DNA from: Pseudomonadota bacterium
Lineage (GTDB): Bacteria; Myxococcota_A; Polyangia; Haliangiales; Haliangiaceae
Assembly (NCBI GenBank): GCA_022360315.1
Contig: JAKSDA010000502.1
Span: 1-64,000, forward strand
DNA: 64,000 nucleotides
Direction: 5' to 3'
In this document: one piece after another, positions 44,081 through 55,027 of the stretch
Position numbering within the stretch: the first letter of the stretch is position 1
How the letters are laid out: each line of letters opens with the position of its first letter
Notes under the pieces: generated by a model
What the model saw: only the letters and a program-made list of their open reading frames with translations
The model's database searches: none
Told to the model about the DNA's origin: nothing
Program-made: the position numbers and the translations under genes

Positions 44081-44485
44081 TTACTTCATCAGTTCTTCGA
44101 ACTTCTCGTTGACCTTTTTGAGTTTTTCGTTGTCCTTGCACTTCATCATCGAACCCATCATACCGGCCAGTTTGGGCCCCAGCTCCTCCATCATCTTCTT
44201 GCTCTGCTCATCGAGCCATTTTTTGGCCTCGGCGTCTTTTTCGAGCTCTTTGGCTCGCATGGCTACCGCCTTGTTATCGTCGACGATCTTCGACATCGCA
44301 TCGGCCAGGCCATCGCAGTTATCTTTGTTGGCATTGGCTGCTTCGACGACCGAACTCATCATTGCTTTTATCTTCTCGAGCACCTGCTCCTTGGTCATGC
44401 TTTTGGCCTCTTCCTTGCCACAGCCACTCGCGGCAAGGAGAGCGAGAACACTCAGAGAGACGAGAATCAGTTTGATACGGGTCAT
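44081..44485 (-). CDS. Small putative lipoprotein, helical
   Basis: 134 residues; AAGGAA ribosome-binding site before the ATG. Lipoprotein signal with lipobox at LLAASGC (Cys22), then a Lys/Glu-rich, Met-rich helical domain (EKIKAMMSSVVEAANANKDNCDGLADAMSK, in parts) containing two further Cys residues in the DNCDG and MKCKD segments that could form a disulfide. Soluble domain tethered to an envelope membrane; function not known. Confidence 0.75.
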   Translation of the reverse strand: MTRIKLILVSLSVLALLAASGCGKEEAKSMTKEQVLEKIKAMMSSVVEAANANKDNCDGLADAMSKIVDDNKAVAMRAKELEKDAEAKKWLDEQSKKMMEELGPKLAGMMGSMMKCKDNEKLKKVNEKFEELMK

Positions 44486-44785
44486 GGCGATTCCTTTATA
44501 ATCGGCTAGGAGTGAGCGGGGACGATACAGAAAGGGCTGGGTCGCGACAACCTATTTCGCGTCCCTTCTCGAGCTTCTCGCCGAACCCGGATGCCAGACG
44601 AAAATACTCATTCATTCGGATAGTTGACCTTCTCGGGTGGCCTGTTTGGCAGGCCGGCGCCGAAACAACTGTACGCCGTTTCGCAAGCTCGATGACCTGT
44701 GTAGTCGGCGGCGAGGCGCGTTCGACTGCCTTGTGACAGCGACCGGACAACGCTGGCGGGGGCTATTCAGTCCAAAGGGACAATC
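44486..44785. other. Divergent intergenic region
   Basis: 300 bases between the lipoprotein gene (minus) and the membrane-anchored protein gene (plus). No gene seen; likely divergent promoters. Confidence 0.35.
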
Positions 44786-46027
44786 GTGCAACGTCTGCAA
44801 CGTCGCGCTCTGTGGGCCTCACTGGCCATCTCGCTTCTCGCACACGGGTTGGCGATCGCGCTTTTGTCCATTCGCGACCCCACGGCAGGCCGCAGTGACG
44901 GTGAACGAAGAGAGCGGCGATCGCTGCAATGGATCGAGCACATCGCAGCGCGACCGGAGCGGCCGGACGATGTCGACGATGTCGAGTCGGTCGAAAGGCG
45001 GGAGGCCGGGCCGCTCGAGGTCACTCTTGTGCCCACGGATCTCTTCGAGGTACCGCGCGAACAGGATTCGCGGCAAACTCCCGCCCGTGCCGGCGCGCAA
45101 CCAGTCGGTCGAGACCTGCCCCCGGAGATCGGTCTACAGACGATTGATGATGGCAGGCCAAGCCGTGCCGAGACCGCCAACGCCGCTGATTCTGTCGGCG
45201 ATCGGGCACGGTCAAACCGAGAGCAAGCGGCGCCGAGCCCTGCCATTCCGAGTCCTCGTCAAGCTGCGCGGGCGATCGTCGAAGATCGCGGGGCGCCGCC
45301 TTCTCCGCCGCCTCGATCGCCTCTGGCCCCGCCTTCTGCCGGTCTGCCGCGCGGACTGAACAAGTACACGCCGCGAGATTCTGAACTGAGGCCCGGCGGA
45401 GGTGGCACCTACCGCGCAGAAACCACTGTATTCACGGCCAAGATCGATCGCGACGGCAAGGTCGACATCGAAGACAAGAAACCCAACCTGGGTGTCCGGT
45501 TCGATCTGCTCGGCCGGCGCGAGCTCGACCGGGCCACCGAAGACTGGCATGAGGTCCCGTATGACCAGAAGCGAGGCAAGGACGTTTCTCCGATCGTGAC
45601 CGTCGTGGTCGAGGGCTTCGATCTGACCGATGCGATTGCCCGGGCTGCTGGCCAGGATCCCTATTACCACCGCAAGAAACAGTTTCTGGACCGCACTCGC
45701 GAGGAACGCTCGGTACTGGCCAGCACGGAGCGCACTCGCTCGATCGACCGATCGCGCGATTTTCTGTCCAGCTACCTGATCGAAATCTGGTCGCACAAAG
45801 AATGGTCCATGGCTACCCGGCGGCGAATCTTGTTCGAGCTGTGGGATGAGTGTGCCGAGACCGGCTCGGACCAGATGGTCGCTGCCGGCCAGCAGGCCCG
45901 CAAAACCATCGTGGCGTTTATCCGACTCAAGCTGCCCAGCGGCACAGCGCACGCCTATACCGACAAAGAACTCGGCGAATTCAACCGCAAACGGCAGTCG
46001 AAGCGCCGCTTTGATCCCTATCGTTGA
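44786..46027 (+). CDS. Membrane-anchored envelope protein with proline-rich linker
   Basis: 413 residues from a GTG with AAGGG at about -11. A single N-terminal transmembrane helix (LWASLAISLLAHGLAIALL) leads to ~160 residues of charged and Pro-rich linker (APPSPPPRSPLAPPSAGLP), then a C-terminal globular domain (STERTRSIDRSRDFLSSY, SMATRRRILFELWDECAETG). The architecture is TonB-like (anchor, stiff linker, periplasmic domain), but the terminal domain does not match TonB. It precedes, on the opposite strand, three outer-membrane barrel candidates, so an envelope-spanning role is possible (inference). Confidence 0.75.
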   Translation: MQRLQRRALWASLAISLLAHGLAIALLSIRDPTAGRSDGERRERRSLQWIEHIAARPERPDDVDDVESVERREAGPLEVTLVPTDLFEVPREQDSRQTPARAGAQPVGRDLPPEIGLQTIDDGRPSRAETANAADSVGDRARSNREQAAPSPAIPSPRQAARAIVEDRGAPPSPPPRSPLAPPSAGLPRGLNKYTPRDSELRPGGGGTYRAETTVFTAKIDRDGKVDIEDKKPNLGVRFDLLGRRELDRATEDWHEVPYDQKRGKDVSPIVTVVVEGFDLTDAIARAAGQDPYYHRKKQFLDRTREERSVLASTERTRSIDRSRDFLSSYLIEIWSHKEWSMATRRRILFELWDECAETGSDQMVAAGQQARKTIVAFIRLKLPSGTAHAYTDKELGEFNRKRQSKRRFDPYR

Positions 46028-46117
46028 ACCGGCAATCGAATCGGCAAGGTGTGGGGAGTTCGATGTCGGTCTCGGTCTCGGCTCTCGATCGCGGTCTTGG
46101 CGACTGTCACTCCAGCC

Positions 46118-46969
46118 TCATTTCTGTCGGCCCTTGTGCAGGCGAGCGCGAGAGCGTGGAAAGCTCGCGTTGACCCGGATCGCGACCGTGGCGTCGCCCA
46201 GCCCTTGTCCCTGGCGGTGGCGCACCGACAGCTCGATCGAAGCCCAGTCCAGCGCTTGATAGTACGCGCCCCAACCGGCCAGCCAGCGCAACTCGACGCG
46301 ATTTTCATCGACCACAGGGGACCAGGAAATATCGCCGATCAAGCTGGTCCGGGGATAGAGCGACGGTGTCCAGGCAAAGCCGCCGAATGGGCGCGTGCGG
46401 TCGCTCAGTGGCTGATTGGACAGGACGCGGCGCTGTCCGTCTCGCCTGACAGCGGCGTCCCATATATCGAATCCGACATGCAGCTGCAAACTGCTCAACG
46501 TCTTGCTCGCAACTGCGTAGAGACGCGCTACCCTCAAACGGTCAAAGTCGTCGACCCGGCGCGTGCCCAGGGTTGTGCGGAAGCCCAGGGCCAGCGCCGG
46601 CTGCCACTGTACCAGGTGATTTTCGCCCAGCCCGACTTTGAACAGGGCGCTGGCCGCGACCAGCGCGTCGGCTCGTCGATCATCACCGGCGCACTGACGA
46701 CACCCGGCCAGTCGATCGGAGACCTCCACATCGATTTCGGCCAGCCGGCCCAGACCGGTCGATATCGCGGCAAAGGCACCGCCGCGATGGGTGCCTCCTG
46801 CGCTGACATGGACCTGTCGCGGCGGTTGCAAATGCGCAGTGGGAATGTGCAGAACCCGCGGGGCGCGGGCGGTGCGAATCGGCTCGGCAGCACTGATGCC
46901 GGCTCCCTGCCCGATGGCCAAAACGACCAGGACAGCGCGGTGTACGGCAATTTTGATCGGTATATGCAC
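46118..46969 (-). CDS. Outer-membrane barrel-like protein (paralogue 1)
   Basis: 283 residues, hydrophobic N-terminus (AVLVVLAIGQGAGISAA) as a signal, then alternating strands. It shares the pattern ALFKVGLGENHLVQWQPALALGFRTT with ALFKMGIAENLLFRFQPALALGFRKS in the next gene, and ARLYAVASKTLSSLQLHVG with a matching segment there, so the two are paralogues. Function unknown; the fold is inferred from strand pattern. Confidence 0.65.
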   Translation of the reverse strand: MHIPIKIAVHRAVLVVLAIGQGAGISAAEPIRTARAPRVLHIPTAHLQPPRQVHVSAGGTHRGGAFAAISTGLGRLAEIDVEVSDRLAGCRQCAGDDRRADALVAASALFKVGLGENHLVQWQPALALGFRTTLGTRRVDDFDRLRVARLYAVASKTLSSLQLHVGFDIWDAAVRRDGQRRVLSNQPLSDRTRPFGGFAWTPSLYPRTSLIGDISWSPVVDENRVELRWLAGWGAYYQALDWASIELSVRHRQGQGLGDATVAIRVNASFPRSRARLHKGRQK

Positions 46970-47069
46970 GGTTGACTATGCCAGCAGTTCGGTACCATGC
47001 GCAGTGGGCGCTTTGTCGACCAGCCCCGCGCGAAGAGACACCGCGCCCAGCGACTCGATGCAACAGAGG

Positions 47070-48182
47070 TCAGTTGTAACTCTTCAGGAATTTTCGGAAG
47101 CGACGCGTCACAAAGCGAAGCTGGCCGAAAATTTGCGCTTCGATCAAATTGACGTCCTTGATGTCGGGAATCCGCACGCCCGATTCGAGCAAGGCCCATT
47201 TGGCCAGCTCGTAACGGACACCCCACGAGAATGTCGGCACCAGCGAAATTCGGTCATTTCTGTTTTCGTCACCCAGGGTAAATTCCGGCATGTAGTGGAC
47301 CTCGAGTAGAATCTGCGACCGGTCGAGCGGCTCGATCTCGATGCCGGCAAACCCACGCAGCTGTTTTGCAGCCCCGCGGTCGTGAAACAGTAGTTCCGTG
47401 CCATCGCTGCGCTTGATCGACGCGTCCCACAACACTCCACCCACGTGAAGGCGAAACCGTCTGCCCACACTCTTGGACGCCACCAGGTAGAGCTGGGCGA
47501 TACGGGTTTTGCGATCGTCGTGCTCTTTCTCGAACGATTTTCGGAAACCGAGCGCCAGGGCGGGCTGAAAGCGAAACAACAGGTTCTCGGCGATACCCAT
47601 CTTGAATAGAGCCGTGGGATAATAAGACAGCGCCTCGGGTTGAGCGTCGAGGTTCTGCCTGACGTTGACCAGCGCATTGGTGCCGACACCAAATTCGGCG
47701 ACGTCACCGAGGCCAACTCGAATATCCGAGTTAAAGCCACCGCCGGTTTCGACCCCGGCGGCAGATAGTACGATCCCGGCCGGCAGCAGATGTCCGGTCG
47801 GCGCGTTGAACATCACGGGCATATCGATAGGCGGTTCTCGTGCACCTTCAACCGCCGCGACCAGAGCCCGCGGATCGACCGGCTGAACCGCTGGATCGGG
47901 CAAGGCAGGTGGCTGGTCGCCGCCGGCTTGCCGATTGCCGCCGGCTCGCTGATCGCCGCTGGCCCGAGCTCCCCGCTGGCTTTTTTCAGCGTGCGGATCG
48001 GCCGGCCCTTCATCTGCACTCGGCTCGACCACCACCGGAATGTCCTGCCGGGCCGGGTCGTCATGTTCGTCGTCCGGCGTGTCGGGCTGCTGGCCATCGG
48101 ATTGGGCGTATGCTCGGTTTGCCAGGGCCATGAAGAGTACCAGGCAAGCTGTTGATACACGTGTCACTAGGGGATGTCGCAT
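47070..48182 (-). CDS. Outer-membrane barrel-like protein (paralogue 2)
   Basis: 370 residues. Signal peptide (STACLVLFMALANRAYA), a disordered segment of ~90 residues rich in Asp, Pro, Gly and Gln (GDQRAGGNRQAGGDQPPAL), then a barrel-like domain (MFNAPTGHLLPAGIVLSAAG, DIRVGLGDVAEFGVGTNALV, SQILLEVHYMPEFTLGD). The GFNSDIRVGLGDVAEFG segment is typical of family proteins that classify gram-negative channels of unknown substrate. Paralogue of the preceding entry; same strand, 100 bases apart. Confidence 0.7.
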   Translation of the reverse strand: MRHPLVTRVSTACLVLFMALANRAYAQSDGQQPDTPDDEHDDPARQDIPVVVEPSADEGPADPHAEKSQRGARASGDQRAGGNRQAGGDQPPALPDPAVQPVDPRALVAAVEGAREPPIDMPVMFNAPTGHLLPAGIVLSAAGVETGGGFNSDIRVGLGDVAEFGVGTNALVNVRQNLDAQPEALSYYPTALFKMGIAENLLFRFQPALALGFRKSFEKEHDDRKTRIAQLYLVASKSVGRRFRLHVGGVLWDASIKRSDGTELLFHDRGAAKQLRGFAGIEIEPLDRSQILLEVHYMPEFTLGDENRNDRISLVPTFSWGVRYELAKWALLESGVRIPDIKDVNLIEAQIFGQLRFVTRRFRKFLKSYN

Positions 48183-48242
48183 GGCAGTCCTCCGGCTGCG
48201 ATCGAATTTTCGCAGTCGTCTGTTTTGAATCGGCGCGAGTCT

Positions 48243-49238
48243 CTACTCGCAAAAAAATCCCACCTGGCGGCACAATATTGCGCCCCAGGGCACAAAGAGC
48301 TCTCCTCCGAGGCGCATATCCCAGTCGACCAGAGCGTCGGCCATGCTGGTTCCGGCCGACGCGTCAATGCGCTCCACTTCGATGCGATATCCGATACTGG
48401 CATCCATCACCAGCCAGGGCAGCAATCGCCAGCGGATGCCGGCGCGGCCGAGAAAGCCGCCGTCAATGTCGTTCGGCCGCGTCGCATCGCCGGGCTCGAA
48501 AAGCGGTGCGCGGGCGAACTCGGCGGCGATGAGAGTCTGATCGGTGATTTGAAATTCAACGCCGAGGGTGGGCAGAAACAGGACCCTTTCCACGTCCTCG
48601 AGCTGGGCTTCGCCCTCGCTGTCGATCGCGGCCTGGCTGGCTCGCACCCCACCGTGCAAGACCAACCGGCCGAGCGGCAAACGTCCCACCAGGTACAGAT
48701 CGGTGGCATTCTGTTTGTGCTGAATCATCCCGTCCATCGATGTTTCGGTGCGCTCGAGACCAAAACGCAGGGCCACGGCGAGTTCGGGAATGAAACGCGG
48801 CAACCGGTAGGGCACTTTCAGCTGCACGCCGAGCGTGGGGATACGTATCGGATTGGGGTCGAGTGTCGTGACTGCAGATGAACTGCGGTATTCGAGCTGA
48901 GCGATGTCGCCAAAACCGACCGCCACGACACTCGACATCGACAGGGTATTTGATTCTGCCAGCAGACTGGCATCGCCGCTCAGGCTGATCTGATATGCGC
49001 CGATCACTTCCGCTGTGGGCATCGCAAAGAGGCGCGAAGATGGAAATGGTCCGGCGAAAATCTGTCGCCAGTTTGCCGGTCGACGCCGAGGTGCACGCTC
49101 GGGCGCGATGGATGGCTCTGCCCCACTGGATGGCTCTGCCCCACTGGGATCAGCTGCAGACGCGGTATCGGCATCCGCCCCGGCCGGGCCGGCGAGTGAC
49201 GCGACCACAGCCAATAAATTGCCGATCAGCTGTTTCAT
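48243..49238 (-). CDS. Outer-membrane barrel-like protein (third in row)
   Basis: 331 residues. Signal peptide (LIGNLLAVVASLAGPAGADA), a short low-complexity part with an in-frame 18-base tandem duplication (49110-49127 and 49128-49145, coding SGAEPS twice), then barrel-like strands (FAMPTAEVIGAYQISLSGDA, VVAVGFGDIAQLEYRSS, VLHGGVRASQAAI, RAGIRWRLLPWLVMDASIGY). The FGDIAQLEY segment echoes the GLGDVAEFG motif of the neighbour, suggesting distant relationship. First gene of a three-gene minus-strand set. Confidence 0.65.
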   Translation of the reverse strand: MKQLIGNLLAVVASLAGPAGADADTASAADPSGAEPSSGAEPSIAPERAPRRRPANWRQIFAGPFPSSRLFAMPTAEVIGAYQISLSGDASLLAESNTLSMSSVVAVGFGDIAQLEYRSSSAVTTLDPNPIRIPTLGVQLKVPYRLPRFIPELAVALRFGLERTETSMDGMIQHKQNATDLYLVGRLPLGRLVLHGGVRASQAAIDSEGEAQLEDVERVLFLPTLGVEFQITDQTLIAAEFARAPLFEPGDATRPNDIDGGFLGRAGIRWRLLPWLVMDASIGYRIEVERIDASAGTSMADALVDWDMRLGGELFVPWGAILCRQVGFFCE

Positions 49239-49451
49239 GCGCTTGCTGTGGTTATATCAGCAAAAATCACCCGACAAGCCGAAACCGGCTTTCAGGCTGA
49301 ACCTTTGCCAGCCGTTGCCGCCGTGTGCCGCACCTTGTCGCAGCTCTGTTGCACCAGCGACACACCCCGACTACAGCAGGTGACTGTATACGCCGGCGTG
49401 ACCCTGGTATATCGTATTTGTCACGATTCACCCGAATCATAGGAAAACGAG

Positions 49452-50054
49452 ATGTTGCGACTTTACGACAGCCCGCTCTCGGGTAACTGCTACAAAATCC
49501 GTCTACTCCTGGCCCAGCTGGGTCACCAGTACGAACGGCTCGAACTCGACCTGCTCGCCGGCGAAACCCGCACTCCGGCATTTCTGGCCAAAAACCCCCA
49601 CGGCCGTCTGCCCCTGCTCGAACTCGACAGCGGTGTGTGCATCGCTGAGTCCAACGCCATCCTGTATTATTTGGCTCAGGGAACACAGTATTTTCCCGAC
49701 GATCCCGTGGCCGCAGCACAGGTTTTGCGCTGGATGTTCTGGGAGCAGAACACTCTCGAGCCACAGCTGGCCGGAGCTATTTCCCTGGTCAAGTTTCACG
49801 GCAAGACCAACCGCGATGAGATGGTACAAGAACGCCAAGAACGGGCCGAGAAAGCTCTCATGCTCATGGAAGTCCACCTGAGTATGTGGCCGTACATGGT
49901 CGGCGACCGCTATACTATCGCCGATATATGTCTGTACGGCTACACCCATATCGCTCATCAGGGCGAGCTCTCACTGGCCAGCTACCCCGCCATTCAGGAC
50001 TGGATTGAGCGGATCGCTGCACAGCCCGGCTATCGGTCTATGGGGGCCGATTAA
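49452..50054 (+). CDS. Glutathione S-transferase-like protein
   Basis: 200 residues, standard GST length. The N-terminal thioredoxin-like domain has LYDSPLSGNCYKIRLLLA (Ser and Cys near the active site), AKNPHGRLPLLELDSG with the cis-Pro and the ESNAILYYLA glutathione-binding motif; the C-terminal helical domain includes YTIADICLYGYTHIA. Cytosolic. A GGAAAACGAG stretch precedes the ATG. Stands alone upstream of the hydrogenase genes; role in detoxification is presumed. Confidence 0.93.
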   Translation: MLRLYDSPLSGNCYKIRLLLAQLGHQYERLELDLLAGETRTPAFLAKNPHGRLPLLELDSGVCIAESNAILYYLAQGTQYFPDDPVAAAQVLRWMFWEQNTLEPQLAGAISLVKFHGKTNRDEMVQERQERAEKALMLMEVHLSMWPYMVGDRYTIADICLYGYTHIAHQGELSLASYPAIQDWIERIAAQPGYRSMGAD

Positions 50055-50192
50055 CTGGCTTCGTGGCGAAGCGACCCCCTGGATAGCGCCTCCCAGGCAC
50101 GGCTGTGGGCACTGGCCGGCCTCTTTCGACGCGGCTGTCGAGCCACCGGCCGCCGAGACACGGGCTCGACCACGTGTGATAGGGTCGGGGCC

Positions 50193-51427
<1,235 letters not shown>

Positions 51428-51431
<4 letters not shown>

Positions 51432-51901
51432 AGATAGAGACTCTGCAACCGCTCCTGGCCGTCCATCCCTTTTTCGCGGGCCTGGACCCCGAGCACCTGA
51501 CAATCATCACCGGATGCGCCCATAATACGCGATTTGGCGCCGACCAATCGATCTTTGCCGAGGGCGATCCGGCCAACTCGTTTTATCTCATTCGCTCGGG
51601 CCGCATTGCCCTCGATGTATCGATTCCGGGTCGCGGTCACCACGTGGTCCAGACCGTTGAAGAAGGAGACGTGCTCGGCTGGTCGTGGCTCTTTCCGCCC
51701 CACGAGTGGATGTTCAGCGCCCGCGCTGTCGAGCCGACCCGGGCAGTGGCCATGAACGGCACCTGCTTGCGCGAAAAATGCGAGGCCGACCCGGCGCTCG
51801 GCTACGAACTCATGAAGCGTTTTGCCGCGGTCATGGTCGAACGACTCCACGCTACCCGGATACAATTGCTCGACGTCTATGGCGACAAGCGCAACCAGTG
51901 A
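51428..51901 (+). CDS. Cyclic nucleotide-binding domain protein in the hydrogenase operon
   Basis: 157 residues consisting of one cNMP-binding beta-roll (HPFFAGLDPEHLTIITGCAH, IFAEGDPANSFYLIRSGRIAL, GDVLGWSWLFPPHEWMFSAR, RAVAMNGTCLREKCEADP). There is no DNA-binding helix-turn-helix, so it is not a Crp-type transcription factor. Its position between beta and gamma genes, overlapping both, suggests a regulatory or assembly protein of the hydrogenase; similar genes are known in other group 3b operons. Ligand not predictable. Confidence 0.88.
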
Positions 51902-52751
51902 TTCTCCCCTGCGCGAGCACGGTGTGGCCGATCCGATGATGCCCCGGCCGTTCCGGATCACGCGCAAAGTCAAAGAGACCCACGATACGGTGACCTTCGA
52001 CCTGGTACCGGCAGACGGCGGCACCATTGCCGGCTTTGCTCCAGGTCAGTTCAACATGCTCTACGCCTTCGGCATCGGCGAGGTCCCCATCTCGATCAGC
52101 GGAGATCCCGCCAACCCCGAGGTTTTGATCCACACGCTGCGGGCAGTTGGCGCTGTGACCCGAGCGCTGTGTGACGCGCGCCGCGGCGACATCGTCGGAG
52201 TACGCGGCCCCTTTGGTACCGCCTGGCCGGCCGAACAGGCGAGAGGAGACGATATCGTGCTGATCGCCGGGGGTATTGGTCTGGCCCCACTGCGCCCCGC
52301 CTTCTATCGGTTTTTGACCGATCGGCGCACCTATGGGCGAATATCGCTCATCTACGGGGCACGCACTCCGGCCGAGCTCTTGTACCGGCGCGAGCTGGAG
52401 CACTGGCGGGGCCAGTTCGGTCTCGACGTCGAGGTCACGGTCGACCACGCCGCGGCCGACTGGTACGGTCCGGTCGGTGTGGTGACCCGATTGTTGTCGC
52501 GCGTGCGGTTCGATCCGATCGACACCACAGCCCTTTTGTGCGGGCCCGAGGTCATGATGCGCTTTGCCATCCGCGATCTCACCCGGCTGGGCGTTGCGGA
52601 TGACCATATCTTCTTGTCCATGGAGCGCAATATGAAATGTGCGATCGGTTTTTGTGGGCATTGTCAGTTTGGCCCGGCGTTTGTGTGCAAAGACGGGCCG
52701 GTGTTCAGCTATCGGGACGTGGCGAGGTTACTGGCCGTAGCCGAGATATAA
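51879..52751 (+). CDS. hydG: Group 3b NiFe hydrogenase gamma subunit (FAD/NAD(P)-binding)
   Basis: 290 residues from the ATG at 51879, overlapping the cNMP gene by 23 bases. Ferredoxin-NADP reductase-like diaphorase subunit: FAD-binding FAPGQFNMLYAFG and GDPANPEVLIHTLRAVGAVT, NAD(P)-binding IVLIAGGIGLAPLRPAFY and LIYGARTPAELLYR, and a C-terminal cysteine cluster MKCAIGFCGHCQFGPAFVCKDG for a [2Fe-2S] centre. Passes electrons between NAD(P)H and the beta subunit. Confidence 0.93.
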   Translation: MATSATSDSPLREHGVADPMMPRPFRITRKVKETHDTVTFDLVPADGGTIAGFAPGQFNMLYAFGIGEVPISISGDPANPEVLIHTLRAVGAVTRALCDARRGDIVGVRGPFGTAWPAEQARGDDIVLIAGGIGLAPLRPAFYRFLTDRRTYGRISLIYGARTPAELLYRRELEHWRGQFGLDVEVTVDHAAADWYGPVGVVTRLLSRVRFDPIDTTALLCGPEVMMRFAIRDLTRLGVADDHIFLSMERNMKCAIGFCGHCQFGPAFVCKDGPVFSYRDVARLLAVAEI

Positions 52752-52862
52752 TCGCCGTCTTGGCCGGGCTCGACGACTCATGGGCGCAAATCAGACGACG
52801 ACGAGACGATAGATATCAGCCCGCATACCGGGACCCAACCACTCGACCATAACGGAGCCATG

Positions 52863-53729
52863 ATGAACGTGATGAAACGCGGTCGCAAACCCAAGCTGGC
52901 GGTGTGGAAGTTTGCCTCGTGCGACGGCTGCCAGCTCAGCTTGCTCGACTGCGAGGACGAGCTTCTCACCATCGCCGACGCTGTCGAGATCGCGTATTTT
53001 GTCGAGGCATCGCGGTCCATTTCGCGCGGTCCCTACGATCTGTCCCTGGTCGAGGGCTCGATCACCACGCCCCACGACGCCGAGCGCATCCGCAGGGTTC
53101 GCCGGGTATCGCGTTTTCTCGTCACCATCGGCGCTTGCGCCACGGCCGGTGGAATCCAGGCCCTGCGCAACTTTCGCGATGTGAGTGAATTTACCGCCCG
53201 GGTCTACGCCCATCCCGAGTACATCGATACGCTGGCCACATCGACAGCCATTGCCGATCACGTTGCGGTCGACTTCGAATTGCGCGGCTGCCCGATCAAC
53301 AAGCACCAGCTTGTGGAACTTATCGGCGCGTATCTGTGCGGGCGCAAACCCGACATTCCCGGTCACAGTGTGTGTACCGAATGCAAACGCGCCGGTGCGG
53401 TGTGTGTCACGGTGGCGCGGGGAACACCGTGCCTGGGCCCGGTCACCCACGCTGGCTGCGGCGCTCTGTGCCCGCGTTATGACCGCGGTTGCTACGGCTG
53501 CTACGGCCCCATGGATTCACCAAATGTGCCGTCGCTGCAAACCTGGTGGCAGGATCGGCTGGCAGTGAGCGAATCCGATCTGATCCGCGCCTATCGCAGC
53601 TTCAACGCCGGTGCGGTAGCGTTTCAGGCCGGCGTGGCTCGAAAAGGCAGAGCCGACGGCGGTGGCGCGGATACCGACCCCAGGGACGCTGCCCTCGACA
53701 GTTCGACCCGACGAGATAGAATCTCATGA
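52863..53729 (+). CDS. hydD: Group 3b NiFe hydrogenase small (delta) subunit
   Basis: 288 residues. Cytosolic type, no Tat signal. The cysteine pattern for the iron-sulfur relay is complete: proximal cluster in FASCDGCQLSLLDCEDE, GACATAGGIQ, and ELRGCPINKHQL; further Cys in VCTECKRAG, GPVTHAGCGALCPRYDRGC. GGAG precedes the ATG pair at 52860/52863. The last ~40 residues are disordered (KGRADGGGADTDPRDAAL). Stop overlaps the large-subunit start (ATGA). Confidence 0.94.
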   Translation: MNVMKRGRKPKLAVWKFASCDGCQLSLLDCEDELLTIADAVEIAYFVEASRSISRGPYDLSLVEGSITTPHDAERIRRVRRVSRFLVTIGACATAGGIQALRNFRDVSEFTARVYAHPEYIDTLATSTAIADHVAVDFELRGCPINKHQLVELIGAYLCGRKPDIPGHSVCTECKRAGAVCVTVARGTPCLGPVTHAGCGALCPRYDRGCYGCYGPMDSPNVPSLQTWWQDRLAVSESDLIRAYRSFNAGAVAFQAGVARKGRADGGGADTDPRDAALDSSTRRDRIS

Positions 53730-55027
53730 GCAAGAGCAAGAGAACTCGCACCATCAAAGTCGATTATCTGGCCCGTGTCGAGGGCGAGGGAGCGATGTAT
53801 GTGAAGATCAAAGACGGCCGGGTTGCCGATGTGAAGCTCAAGATCTACGAGCCGCCGCGATTCTTCGAGGCATTTTTGCGCGGGCGCCGGCACAGCGAGG
53901 CACCGGATATCACGGCTCGGATCTGCGGCATCTGCCCGGTCGCCTATCAGATGAGCGCATGTCACGCAATCGAGGCCGCCTGCGGTGTGGTGGTCGACGG
54001 TCCCTTGCGCGAATTGCGCCGTTTGCTCTACTGCGGCGAGTGGATCGAGAGCCATACTCTGCATGTCTACATGCTTCACGCGCCCGACTTTCTCGGCTAC
54101 GACGGCGCTGTGACCATGGCGCGCGATTACCCCGACATCGTCAAGCGCGGCCTTCGGCTCAAGAAAGCCGGAAATGCTATCATGACCGTGCTCGGCGGTC
54201 GGGAGGTTCACCCGATCAACGTCCGGGTTGGCGGGTTCTACCGCGTGCCGACCCGCCGGGAACTGGGCGGTCTGGTCGCCGAACTCGAGTGGGCGCGCGA
54301 AGCGGCGCTGGACACTGTGCGCTGGGTGGCGGGCTTTGAGTATCCCGATTTCGAGCGCGATTACGAATTGGTCGCCCTGTCACACCCGGACGAGTATCCC
54401 ATGAACGAGGGCCGAATTGTCTCGGATCGCGGCCTGTCGATCGCGGTCGATGAGTTTGACGATCACTTTGCCGAGGAGCATGTCGAACATTCCAATGCAC
54501 TGCACTGTGTGCTCAAAGAGCGCGGTGCGTACTTTGTCGGGCCGATGGCGCGCTACAGCCTGAACTTCGCCAAGCTGTCCCCGCACGCGAAAGAGGCCGC
54601 GGGCGAGGCCGGCCTGGGTCCTTCTTGCCGCAATCCCTTTCGCAGCATCGCGGTGCGTGCGGTCGAGCTGGTCTACGCCTGCGACGAGGCACTGCGCATC
54701 ATCGACAGCTACCAGGTGCCGGACCAGCCGGCAGTCGAAGTGGTGCCGCGTTCGGGGCTCGGCCACGGCTGTACCGAGGCGCCGCGCGGCATTCTCTATC
54801 ACCGCTACCAGCTGGATTCCGACGGCGTGATCGGCGAGGCGCAGATCGTCCCTCCGACCTCGCAAAACCAAAAAACCATCGAGCAAGATCTGCATCAATT
54901 CGTCACTCCGCGGGTCGAGCTGGCCAAAGACGATTTGACATGGCAGTGCGAGCAAGCCATTCGCAATTACGATCCGTGTATTTCGTGCGCCACCCATTTT
55001 TTAGACCTGCAGGTTGATCGTGAATGA
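53726..55027 (+). CDS. hydA: Group 3b NiFe hydrogenase large (alpha) subunit, catalytic
   Basis: 433 residues. Holds the NiFe(CN)2CO site. N-terminal ligand pair in ARICGICPVAYQMSACHAIE, C-terminal pair in YDPCISCATHFLDLQ, as expected for group 3 enzymes; HPINVRVGGFYRVP and GRGCTEAPRG-like (GHGCTEAPRGILYHRY) segments also match. The residues after the final His (FLDLQVDRE) form a short tail probably removed on maturation by the protease encoded next. Translationally coupled to the small subunit. Confidence 0.95.
   Translation: MSKSKRTRTIKVDYLARVEGEGAMYVKIKDGRVADVKLKIYEPPRFFEAFLRGRRHSEAPDITARICGICPVAYQMSACHAIEAACGVVVDGPLRELRRLLYCGEWIESHTLHVYMLHAPDFLGYDGAVTMARDYPDIVKRGLRLKKAGNAIMTVLGGREVHPINVRVGGFYRVPTRRELGGLVAELEWAREAALDTVRWVAGFEYPDFERDYELVALSHPDEYPMNEGRIVSDRGLSIAVDEFDDHFAEEHVEHSNALHCVLKERGAYFVGPMARYSLNFAKLSPHAKEAAGEAGLGPSCRNPFRSIAVRAVELVYACDEALRIIDSYQVPDQPAVEVVPRSGLGHGCTEAPRGILYHRYQLDSDGVIGEAQIVPPTSQNQKTIEQDLHQFVTPRVELAKDDLTWQCEQAIRNYDPCISCATHFLDLQVDRE

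Noticed and set aside
48243..49238. Third barrel-like gene as a close paralogue of its neighbours
   Set aside because: Only short motif similarity (FGDIAQLEY versus GLGDVAEFG) is visible; kept as a separate uncertain protein.
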